A DNA stretch of 64,000 bases from Wyeomyia smithii (taxonomy: Eukaryota; Arthropoda; Insecta; Diptera; Culicidae), in assembly GCF_029784165.1 (NCBI RefSeq), contig NC_073696.1, forward strand, positions 114,236,665 to 114,300,664, in the 5' to 3' direction. The notes under the pieces were generated by a model. The model was given only the letters and a program-made list of their open reading frames with translations. It was not told where the DNA came from and ran no database searches. This document shows, in pieces, positions 1 through 11,700 of this stretch. The translations under genes and the position numbers were made by a program. Within the stretch, counting starts at the first letter, position 1. Each line of letters starts with the position of its first letter.

Positions 1-673
1 TTTTTTGATAATTTGTAGATGACTCAAAAAATAATTTCGCAACAATATCTAATAAAAAGGGATCGAACAGAGTTGTTTTTCTTCTGGTCGCCCTATTTCA
101 GAGATTTCAAAAAAGAAGAGATTAATCTTCATCTAAAATAATCAGATCTGATTTTTTTTGTTGAGTCATTGGGGTGACCAGTTTCGAAAAAGGGTAACCA
201 TAAATAAAAATAAATTTATTCGGTATATTTTATTTAAAAAAATCATAGCTTGCAAACCAGGTAATCGATTTTCGATGTTTATGGATCAAATTTAAGGTAA
301 TTATTTCTAGTTCAAAAATTCCAAGGAATCAAACATGTAAACTTTTGAAATTTAAAATTGTAGAACTAGTATAATTTTCATCATGTTTTCAAATTGAATT
401 CACTTAAATATAGAAGATAACATATTTTCAAAAACAAAAAAAATCCATTTGGGTCATTTCATACGAAGTAACTACGAAACAGCACAAACTTGGCATTGAC
501 CATCACTGATTTATATGGGGAAATTATTAATCTAAATTCACTTCGAAAAAATCCCAACTGTGGTGTAGATAAGAATAACTCCCGCTTAGTGGAATTCCTC
601 AGTTTGTTGCAAAATAACGCATATTTTGTTCAAAATACCAAGGAATCTAGAAAACATATAATTTTGGACTGGA

Positions 674-811
674 AGTGTTGCCAGATAGATTACCTTTATA
701 TTTAAAAACTGAATTTGTTTTTCGCAAAAGTAGTCATTTTTATACAAAATTTGATCATTTCATTCTGTTCACGTGAGAAACAACTTCGTCCATCGTTAAT
801 CTGGCAACACT
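674..811. repeat. Short inverted repeat with AGTGTTGCCAGAT ends
   Basis: The 13-base motif AGTGTTGCCAGAT at 674-686 is repeated in inverse orientation at 799-811. A third inverse copy lies at 1149-1161. The same motif occurs near 39090, 50010 and (one base different) 50319. It probably marks ends or internal parts of a MITE family. I see no clear target-site duplication. Confidence 0.4.
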
Positions 812-1538
812 GCTGCAAAAAGATATTTTCGGATTCTTTAAAAACAAGAAAAATTTAATTTTTTTTGTTTAGAGGCGAACCAGCCAAAAGCTGAAAGCCT
901 CTCTAATAAAGAAAAAATTTTTTGTTTGTTTTGTTGTTCAAACATCATGATTGGAGATGATATGGAGAAAATCTAAACTGGTTTCGTAAAAAAGATATAT
1001 CTCGAGATTGACTCATAATATCTCGAAATGATAGTGTTTTCTCAGGTGAAATTTTCCGAAAGAACACGATAATATTATCAAAAATAGAATAAAAGTGGCT
1101 GCATTTGCTGAAAAATGTAAGTTTAGATGCAAAACACAAAAATGTTCTATCTGGCAACACTTCCTGTCAAAAGGTATATTTTTCTGGATTGTTTGTTTTT
1201 TTTTTTAAAGTGAACCTAGAAGGGGCGCATTTTTCAATAAAAAACATCAACAACTTTGAGCAGGATTGAGATATTTACAATTTGAGCATTGCAAAATATT
1301 TATCTTAAATATCGTCTAAACTCTAAAAAAAGTTTTGATATGAAATTTGAAACAAAATAGTTAGAGCAAGAGAGAATTTTTTAATGATTAGGGTCCAATA
1401 AATAATTACCGTTTTTTCGCACACAAAGCTAAATTACATCCTCAGTATACAATTCCTTTTAAGCAGTAAACTCTCTGGTAATCATCTATGAAATCATTAA
1501 ACAGCTACTCATTATCATTAACCATAAAAAGTTACATT

Positions 1539-2694
1539 CACTTAAAATCGCGATGTCTATTTTTTTCAAATAAGTATTAAAGACTTCAGAAGTTGATTTT
1601 CCAATTTTTATTGAACTTGAGTAAGTTTACAAGTTGTTGTTGTCATTTGAAATTTAGGTCAAATTGTTTTTAAACAGCTATTAAAATATTGCATCGAATT
1701 TGATGAAATTTTCACAGCAGATGCATCCTAAGTTGTAGTTTACGAAAATATTTTTTTTGAAGAAAAAAATATTTTTTCAATAGTAACTATTTAAAACAAT
1801 ATGTTGAAAATCTATGTTCTGGGGCACTGAAAAATCTGAAAAAAAAATCACAAGTATTCTTGACGAAATTTCGAAACCACTCTGAAAATTCCGTGGTGGT
1901 GTTAGAGTTTCATCAAAAGATATGGGCTTTCAAAGCTGGTGGCGAGCACGTTTTCAAGCGAGAAGCGAGTGAGCAGCACTACTATTGACAATCCCTGTTT
2001 CAGTTTCAGCAAAATAGTCAAAATATGCTTAGTCTGTTACCCAACTTAATGATGAAGACAGTATACTTTATGCCCCTAACAACTCGCAAGCCTACCTACA
2101 CATTTTACTAAAAAAATAATGCAAAATTGAGTTAGGGGTCAACCGTACAAAACGTATCAGCGGGGTAAGATCGCCCGTGCTATTATTTTTAGTCATTATG
2201 GTGCACTTTTTGGTATGAGAGCCGAAGAAAACTTGGTTCAGGAGCATTTCTCGCTTGAAAATGTGTTGCAACACCAACTTCAAAAGCCCATATCTTTTGA
2301 TCAAAAATTAACACCACCGCGAAATTTTCAGGGCAGTTTCGAAATTTTGTCAAAAATACTTGTGATTTTTTTTCAGATTTTTCAGTGCCCCAGAACATAG
2401 ATTTTCAACATATTATTTTAAATAGTTACCATTGAAAAAATATTTTTACTTCAATAAAAATATTTTCGTAAACTACAACTTAGGATGCATCTTCTGTGAA
2501 AACTTCATCAAATTCGATGCAATATCTTAAAACTATGTCTATTTAAACACAATTTTGACCTAAATTTCAAATGACAATAACAACTTGTAAACTTACTCAA
2601 ATTCAATAAAAATTGGAAAATCAACTTTCCGAGTGAAACTCTTGAAGTTTTTAATACTTATTTGAAAAAAAAAATAGACATCGCGATTTTAGTG
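1539..2694. mobile_element. Foldback (long inverted repeat) element, 1.16 kb
   Basis: The left arm from CACTTAAAATCGCGATGTC (1539) to about 1965 is inverted in the right arm from about 2245 to 2694, which ends GACATCGCGATTTTAGTG. Arms are roughly 430 nt, imperfect, with a loop of about 280 nt. Matching blocks include the one around ctatgttctggggcactgaa (1811-1830), inverted near 2380-2400, and gatgcatc (1721, 2483). There is no transposase. It is a non-autonomous DNA element of unassigned superfamily. Confidence 0.8.
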
Positions 2695-3317
2695 ATCCGT
2701 TTCACGAACTCTGACCCATTTACTAATTGCCCGATTTAGAAAATCGGAATTTGTACTGTTTTAGCTTTAAATACAAGGTTTGTTTAAGTTTATTGTTAAT
2801 AACCCCTTGTACAACCGGTAATAGTATGAAAGTCCCACCTGAATAAACTTCAAATGTAAATGTGAACTTAAGGGGCCTCGTAAACAATAATTGTATATCC
2901 AATTAAAACCGAATCGCTCCATAGAAATTTAATGAGACCGATATGCTCTCGTAACTAAAAAAACAAAACATAGAAAGCAAGTACATGAAAGTTTAATTTT
3001 TAATGGTGTTTCGCATACCATTTGTTTAATTAGTTTTTCCTTGGATAATAGAATTTGAAACATGTCGATGTTAGAACAAAATAATGAAAAAAGTTCCGAG
3101 GATTGTTTTCGGACTTGATGGGGCCCAAGAGTTAGGTTTGCAGTGAAAATAAAAAAAACTTCAATAGCATTTGCATGGTCAAACAAAAGGAAAATGCCTT
3201 TTTACGATTGTATCGAAACCAACTCAAAGCTGATAGTAATATTTACTACAATTCACTTCTCTGATCCCAAACTTACATAGAAAAATTTTACAGTATATCG
3301 TAGAATCGAAGCTAGTA

Positions 3318-3510
3318 CAGTGGCGTTTCGATTTTATCTCTTATCTAGTGAGACTGTGGACTCGGGGTGATAATGGAGGTTAGTATTTTTTGTTGAATGG
3401 CATTGAAATATAACAAAAAATACTGATTTTTATCATTTAACCAAGTCCACAGTTTTGTTGAATTCACGGAAGGATGTTCTTTTGACCGTGATAAAATCGA
3501 AACAGCACTG
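3318..3510. mobile_element. TA-flanked MITE, Tc1/mariner or pogo type
   Basis: 193 bp bounded by terminal inverted repeats CAGTGGCGTTTCGATTTTATC and CAGTGCTGTTTCGATTTTATC (19 of 21 identical), with TA on both sides (3316-3317, 3511-3512). Subterminal regions are also inverted (gtggactcg at 3356, ccaagtccac at 3442). Ends starting CAGT with a TA duplication are typical of pogo/mariner non-autonomous elements. Confidence 0.82.
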
Positions 3511-5497
3511 TACTTGAGTTTACTGTAAAATATTCTTAGCAATTTTAAAATGTTTGAGTGTTAGAAAGAAAGTCCAGAAAAACCTTTCTCCAGTATGAAG
3601 AGAAAATTTCAACAAATTATTTTTACTCGAACAATTATAGATTAAATAACGTTCATGAACTACGTCTACAGCAAAATTTTGTTTTTAATAATATAGATTG
3701 TGTCAAACATTCGTTTTTAGATCGATGAATTGTAACTACTGAATAAATTCACTAAATTCTAAAACCCTCTAGCACAAGCCTGTATGGCGTTGAAAGAAAA
3801 ATTCAATAATGTCTCCTTCAATGATTGGAATCAAGATAGAATTGATAATAGATTAGAAAGGCTATTAAGCACATATTGATAGTGTGACAGAATTTTATAA
3901 AGCTTACTTTTTATCTTGGTTCAAATGTTGGGTAATAATATTGGAGTTTTTAGTTTGTTCATGTAATTTAAAGATTTATCCTGTTGCAGTTTAATTTTGT
4001 GCTAGAATACTATAAAATCTACAATTCGCGAAACGTAGAAACGTACATTCCAAAATTTTCAGTAAACACGTAATTGATGACCTTCGAAATTGCCCAAAGT
4101 GGTACACGCGATTGCGCTTCCAGCCAGTTGATGTCGGATTACATTCCGGTAGATTAGATTGATTTACGGAAAAACAAAAACTACACGCGTTGTCCGGGAA
4201 AAAATGTTATTTTATTGATACTGGTTGACAGCGCGAGCGGGCAATAAATTCTTCATTCGTTTGCGACGACCGCGGGAGCCGTAGAGCGAACACAGTTCCA
4301 TAATTCATCCACATGTACCTATGTATAACAGTGCGACACACGCCGGCACGGCATGCGGGTGTGCGAGGACGCGCGGACGTGGAGAAGCAAATTTCAGCTG
4401 AGTATTACTATATGAATATATGCATATTTCAGCGAAGATGGAAGGGGGGGACAAAAGAGCATATGAACATGTAGGACATCAAAAAATTATTTGTCCTGGT
4501 TGTAGCCGGCTGGTAGTCACGGTTTGGTACTGCCGTGTGTTGTTTTGCAGTGCATGCAATTTATTTTTGCTTTTTTTGTATTCAACTGCGAAAGTAACTC
4601 TTGAATGTAGGTGAAAAAAATCGTCCAGTTTCTCGAACCGAACGAAACTGCACGCTTAATTATGTGCTCTCTTGTTTTGCCTTTTGTGCGAAACAAACGC
4701 CAAATTTGTAAACCGTGACTACCCGCCTGAGGAGCTTTTATGTGGTCCGGTTCGAAAGCTACCGCAGCCGTAGTTTCCGTGGGACAACGACCCGCAGTTG
4801 CGGCCTACAACATGGCTGCGGTTTGTCGCCGGATCTTTTTTCGAAACATAAAAGAGCTGGTTATGAAAACAATCTAGAATGTTGTTGCACTACACATCAA
4901 CATATTGCTGCTATCGGCATCGTGTTCTTTTTTTTTCGCTGTTGTTATTGCTGCTGCTGCTGTTGTATCGTTGACATGGGAGAGTGAAATTAAATATGCA
5001 AAATTCGAGACAGAAAACATTCCTGGCTAGCGTAAAGAATGTTGAAAAAACAAAAACAGGAGTACAAATTGTACAAAAAGTTAAGTCCTTTCTCAGGCAG
5101 CTATTCAAAATTCAAAAATGGGTTAGTTCCTTGCTGCTGTATGTGGTTAAAAATTTTGTTTTTTAGCGATACAAAAATACGTAAAATGGTTTTACTTGAT
5201 TAAAAACCTTCAAAATACAAAAACGGTTAGTAATCTGTAATTATCGAAAAAACGTCCTTAGTTCGATTAGTAAAGTTATGTTAGTGGCGCCGTTGTTTGT
5301 AAGTGTGCTTCCATGTTTGGATGGAGTGGTGTAGATCTTGAGCTTTGGTTAGTAGTGGCGATTAGTGGTGTTGTAAAGGGAGGATCCGCGTTGTGATGCC
5401 AGTGTTTTTAGTATTCGTTTTTGGAAGGGTTGGTGTTGGTGTGTGTAGAAACCAAAAAACTTCCAATTGCTAAGGGGGAGATCAGTGCAATACATAC

Positions 5498-5794
5498 CGT
5501 CTTCGTGGGTTCTAACAGTGACCGGATAGGAGCGGGGCCCGTCACCGACGGTGGTCCCGGCGAGCACCCAGATCTTGTATTCGGTCCAGCGTTTCAGCTC
5601 GTCCAGCACGAGACTGGTGGAATTGAGGGTGGTTACCGTTGCCTCGCTGTCGGAGCGGCCATCCTCGACGAAAAACACTTTATAGTACACAATGGCCCCG
5701 TTCGAGCGCTCCACCGGAGGCGGCAACCAGGACACGTTGATCGTCGTTGGACTGGTAGCTTCAACAGTTATATTACGTGGTGGTGCACCAGGTA
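5498..5794 (-). CDS. Lar: Lar exon: complete FN4
   Basis: 297 nt, phase 1-1, 99 residues, the only FN3 domain here in a single exon. Acceptor aaatcgtag, donor gtatgt. It reads VPGAPPRNITVEATSPTTIN, then VSWLPPPVERSNGAIVYYKV, and later LDELKRWTEYKIWVLAGTTV before ending in RTHEDG. Sequons NIT, NVS and NST are possible N-glycosylation sites. It is GC-rich compared with the surrounding intron, as coding sequence would be. The next exon (FN5) is not in the window. Confidence 0.97.
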
Positions 5795-8700
5795 CTACGA
5801 TTTTTCAATTTGGGTCGAATTATTTTCGGTAGGTTTCGATTTTTGTTTTGTTTTTTTTTGGGATATAATTTTTTTTGATCGATGATATCATATTCGAACG
5901 AAAAATCACGCATGAAAATAAAGCGATAGAAAAAGAAAAGAAAGAAAATCAAAATGAAACAAATTAGAACCTTAAAATAAAGCGCATAATAACTAATTAT
6001 AATAAGCGATACTAATTGGGTAACGTGAAACTAAATGTTCAAACGAATCAAATTTCGGCAGGTATGCAGATTCAAAGCCAGAAAAAGTATTTTGACATAA
6101 TTACCAAGCTTCATTCATTAAATAATTCATTCATCAAAATAAAAACCAATTTTAAAAGTTTCATACTAACATGTGTTAGCTGTAATTACTCAATATATTT
6201 TAGAAGTCCTAAAAACCATATTTTCGAAAATTCGGGTCTAATTTTTCAAAAAGACAAGATATTTTCGAAAATTTTAACTTGACATCTGCTTAATAAAATG
6301 GGGTCGAAGCAAAAGTTGTAGGAAATTTTTATGCTATTGTAAACTGCTGGGCAGCATGATAACAATCATCACAAAGCCTTTGTTTTTTTAAGCTTTCCCA
6401 ATACTACGTTCTAAATGGAACCATAACAAAATCAAGTTTCATGTATTTTTTCAGCAAAGTTTTTTATATAAACCTTTTTCGTAGGTTCAATCATGTTTGT
6501 ATTTGATGGAATGGGTCACATCTTGATAACGCACAATGGTCGAAGTTAAAATTTTTGTCCAAAATTCACTTTTTGGTAAAACCGCTAAGATCGCTTGCAG
6601 ATAAATTTATCACATGAGCAAAGTGTTGTATAGACAAGGGGCTGCCCATAAACCACGTAAAGTATTTTTTGACGAACAAAATGAAAAAAAAAAAGTTTAT
6701 TATTTCATAAGTGATTGCAGTGTATACAAACGAATTATATTAAATTAAATTTAATTTTATGATTTTTTTTCGATGTATTTTGGACCAAATTGCTATGATA
6801 TACGAAGAAGTTCGTTAGTAAGTCAGACCCCTCCCTGCCCCAAGTTCTTTCCCAAAAAGCAAACACAAACTTTCAACATTTATTTTTGAAAGGCTTAGGT
6901 AGGGCTCTCAGGCAAGAATCAAGAACAACTGATACAAGCGCAGTTATTTATGATGGTCAAAATTAGGGAAATTCCACACACTTTATATATGGCCTGCGGA
7001 GGACTATGTAGAGTTAAAACCAGTTACTCTTAACCCTTAAAGGCGTACGATGTTAAAAAATCATCTAAAAACATAAAATCGTTGCTCAACAGGTTTACTG
7101 CTCCAAAACTAATCAAGATGCATAAAAAATTGAAAAATTTACTTCGTAATGTGCGAATATTACCATGTTGTTTTTTTCTTTACAAACAAATTTTAGAGCA
7201 GCAATGCTTTATGCTGTACCGATCTGGTCAAGTTGCTGTTCAACAAGGAAGAAAACGCTCCAAAGGATTCAGAATAAAATTCTGAAAATGATTTTGAAGC
7301 GTCCTCCTTGGTTTGGTACACTCGAATTACGTAGACTTACTGGTGTTGAACCATTAGAAGCTATGTCAAATAAAATTATTAACAATTTTCGACAAAAATA
7401 GTTCCAATCCTCAATTGCTACGATAAGCTCTTTTTATAGCCAACAAGTTAGCAATTAAGTTAGTTGTAAGTTTACTTCCCCTTTTCTGACAAGTAGGTTT
7501 AAATCCCTACGAATGATAAGTCCTAATTGCGAAAGCAAACAAATCCTAACAATTAAAATTACAAATTTCTAACAGTGTTGAGAAGTCACCATTTGTGATT
7601 GGACACACATACTCATTATTTACTAATATTTATCATAAATACCTTAGCTACTAACAAATCCCCCCTTTTAAAAAAACCATGTTGTTTTAAAACAACTCTG
7701 CGACTTTATCGCAGAATAAAGTCTAAATAATTACTTTTGTTAACAGTAACTTTGAAATTGACCTTTTGTTAGTATAATTTCTGATAAATCAGACATTTTC
7801 ACTAACCACAAACTTTATATTAAAATTTATTTTCAAAGACATTCAGTACCAGTCGGAAATCTCGCCAGGTTTTTTTTTCGTTTCCGAGGTTTTGACAGCA
7901 AAAATAAAAACAAAACATTCAAATATAGTACTTCCAGCTGTTACGTTTTCTTCGTTGGAGTCTAGAGAGTTGTTCTAATAAATTTTATTTCTAAAAAAAA
8001 CTAAAATACATATATTTCAAAACGTTATTATTAATGCTGTTTTAAAACAACATTGTGCATTTAGGGGTTAAATAATACCATACCAGCTAATAGCTACATA
8101 TTCAGAAAGAATATTTTTCTTCATTTTTAAGGGAACTTACTTTGTAGGCATTTTTCAGCACGAACCGTGTGATTATCATCCGATTTCAATAGTTTTAGCA
8201 CTAAAAGATTCAGCAACTTATCTAGCTCGAAATCAGTGTCAGCGGTGCCCCGAAAGAATTTTCTCATTCCCGGAAATCTGGTTTTTCGAGGATATGTTCC
8301 GAAGCTAAGGAATGTTATGAATACAGTAATCACCCGATTATACCACGCACCGATACATAGATGAAGAAAAAAAAAACACGCCCCGATTGTGTCTGCCCTC
8401 GATTTCATCTGCCCCTGGTTTTATCACCTTTTTCACCAGATTTTATCATCATATAACATTTCATTAAAAAAATATCAGGGTGAACTGATTTCGTATTTAG
8501 ATTCAATATTTTAGTACTGAACTCTACAACTTTATGAACAATAACAACATTCTGAATACATGTAGTTTATATTGTTTTATTTTGCCGTTTTCGAGCGATT
8601 AATTAAATAGTGATTCAAATGTTAATAATAGCCATAACGCATGTTCGGAGAAGTTTCAAGATATTTTAAAACACATCTTCTAATGTAGAAAAATGAGTAA

Positions 8701-11700
8701 TCAATTCTCCTAAAAGTTAGATAGCAAATTTATTTTTTCACCAAATTGAGCTAGACGCATAGTGTCTTCAGCAAAGTGATCTCAAATAAGAAACTTTGCC
8801 GAAGGCATTATGTTTTCATCTCCTACATATTACAAACCAAAAATAGTTATCTATGGAAAGGCACTAAAAATCTCAATTTTCGTTCTAAATGTTTCCCTAG
8901 ATTCTTCCGATTTTTTTTCGCAATTATCCGTATTTTTCCTTGATGTAGCTTTTGGGTAATTATGATAATTCTGATTCTTACAAGTGGGGTTATCTAAATA
9001 AAAATGCATTCTTATGAATGAATGTTTCCGAAAATTTTGCGACTAGTATGCCACAGCTTAAGAAATTTTATTAGAATTTTGCTCTTTGGGTCAGTTATAT
9101 GAGAAATATGTGATTTTTTGAGTACCTAAGAAAATAGTTTAAAATCACCACAAAAGGATTTTTTACAGTTTCTTGAAAAATGTTGACGCTAATAGCACAG
9201 AATCATAGCTTTATACAAATACTAGTATATTCCGGACGAACTAGCAGTGAAATTTTTTTACATTTGTATGGGAGCCTTCCCTCCCAGAGGGGGTCAGAGC
9301 ACCATTTCTTGCTCTCAAAAATATCTAAATTTCAAATTTGGTTCCATTTGCTTGATTAGTTCTGGAGTTGTGCATAAGTTTGTCTTATGTTTGCCTAGGA
9401 GCCCTTCCCTCATAAAGAGGAAGGAACTCGAACTATCGTAATCACCTTTCTCAGCCCCAAAAACCCCCACATACTATTTTTTACGTCGATCGGTTCAGTA
9501 GTGTTCACGTCCATAAGGATCAGGCAGACAGACAAGACTGTATTTTTAAATGTTTAGGTTGCTTGTAGTCATTTAAATCACTAATCTTACGTATTAAGTT
9601 ATTGGTTTTGCATCCTCAATAACAAAATAGTAGTAATGAAAAAATTCCCGGTTTTATCACTTTCCCTATTTTATCACCCCAAATAGTATCAGGGGGGTGA
9701 TAATATCGGGTGATCACTGTATTTGATAATATTGTTGGTCAATTATAATTGATATTTTATGAGTACTTCCAGAATCGCGATGATGTCCAGAGACCTGAAA
9801 ACGACCTTAGTGGCAATTTTGAATATCAACATGGCGACTTCCGGTTTCTGGAAAAGAATCACAATTGGCCGAGTACAATCATATTTGAGTATTTCCTGAC
9901 CAAGGATGATACCCAGAAACCGGAACTCAACTCCAGACGCTATCTTGAAATTCAAGATGGTGACCTCCGGTTTCTGAAAAATTTGCGAAGCAGGCAATTG
10001 CCAAAATTGACCAAATGCCACCTCATATGAGTTGTTTCGGAATCGGAATAGGATTCAGAAAACCGGAAGTCACCATCTTGAATTTCAAAATGGCTTCTTG
10101 AGTTGATTTCCAGTCTCTGCACGTCATCTCGATTCCGGAAATACTCATATTCGATGGTATTCGGCCAATTTTGGCTCTTATCCAGAAATCGGAAGTCACA
10201 ATTTCGGGTTTGAAATGGCCTCTGTGGTTGTTTTCTGGTCTCTGGACATCGTTTTGATTTCGAAAATACTCATATGAGAAGGTTTTTGGTCGGGAGTCGT
10301 TTTCCGATCTCTAGGCATCATCCTGGTTTAAAAAAAAACATATTGGATGTTATGCGACGTTGTATTATTTTATTGTTTCTATGGCCACTAGAAACCCCGG
10401 TGGAATCTGTTCCGGAAGGACCATTTCGAGGGCATATCTCCATAAACCTCAACACCACAAAAATGGCCTGTGGAAGTAATTTTATGAACTTTGAACCAAT
10501 GATTGTAAGATCTCAGAAAATTCCTCAGCTTCGAAAGATATTTCCAAAAAATTGTATTTCCGGGTATGAGAAAAAAATTTCAGGGCACCGTTCACACAGG
10601 TTCAAAGTAAAGAAGTTACTGAATCGTTTGGTACTAAAATTATCGAAATTGGATGAAAATTGTTATAGTTACAAGAATTTTAATTTACCCGTAGGATGCC
10701 CTAAGGGGTAAGGGGTTAAAAAACTCAAAAAGAGATTTATTTAAAATGGTGCATAGAATACGATTTTACTATGGTTCACTTTAAAATCTACAATTACAAT
10801 TTTTTTCAATCAGTATTTAATAAATCTTTGCTAGGAAACTAACACAAATTTTTTTTTTTTCAAAGCAGACAGTGTAAATAATTTTTTAATTCAGCTCTGC
10901 CATAAAACGCGTCCCGCGAGAAAACGCTGACTGACATGATCGTGTAGGTATATATAACAGTAAGTAAGCTGATATCTCTGCGCGTGAGGAGATAATCTCT
11001 CTCTGTCGCACAAGTAACTCTCGCAGGGCAGTGTGTTATTGTTATTGGTTTTGGTCCAGCTGTCGTTCATTTTCGCATTTCGCGATATACATACTGCCTG
11101 CTTCACAAGAACTTAAAACTGTAGTTGTAAGACAAAAAATTGAAATTTGTTCGTGAAGTATTTTTTTCCTAATGAAGTCGTTTTCCAAACATTGGATAAA
11201 AATATTCTACTGTCGTTCATTGAATGAATTGTATTATATTGCAAGTAGATTTTATTCATTCCATACTTTTTGCTGGAGAACGACGAAAAACTCGCAAAAA
11301 ATTTTTGAAAAACATTTGTAAAATCACAGAAAAATTAAATTTTCCAAACTTTATTTCAAAAGATGAAAATTGAAATTGAAAAAAAACCTTCGCAGCTTGA
11401 CTTTTAAGCAAAAATTCGTCTGCCATTTCTCCATCTTGAACCATTTATCAAAAGTTATGGAATAATGCCAAAATAAAAAAAAATAAAAAACTAATTCCTT
11501 GATTTTGTAAATCAAAATATAATTTTTTTTTCTTCATCTATAATCAAAATATAATGTTTATTTTTAATTTACTAGCTGACCAGGCAAACTTCGTTTAGCC
11601 CACAATAATTTTAAACATTCCTAAACAATTGATTCCACACGCATCCAAAAATTAAACTTGCGATTTGTTTATAGTCCGCAAACGCATGAGACTCCTCTCC

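Larger units (their letters stand above)
1..5497. other. Lar intron after FN4, running off the left edge
   Basis: No coding exon was found here. The interval is AT-rich with two resolvable repeats: a foldback at 1539-2694 and a MITE at 3318-3510. Positions 4190-4400 and 4715-4830 are GC-richer and lie next to no recognisable exon. A short interrupted gctgctgctgctg run sits at 4949-4965. All open frames are short and lack domain signatures. Confidence 0.7.

Noticed and set aside
5421..5885. 154-codon plus-strand frame over the FN4 exon
   Set aside because: It is the antisense shadow of the Lar FN4 exon; its residues show no domain pattern.
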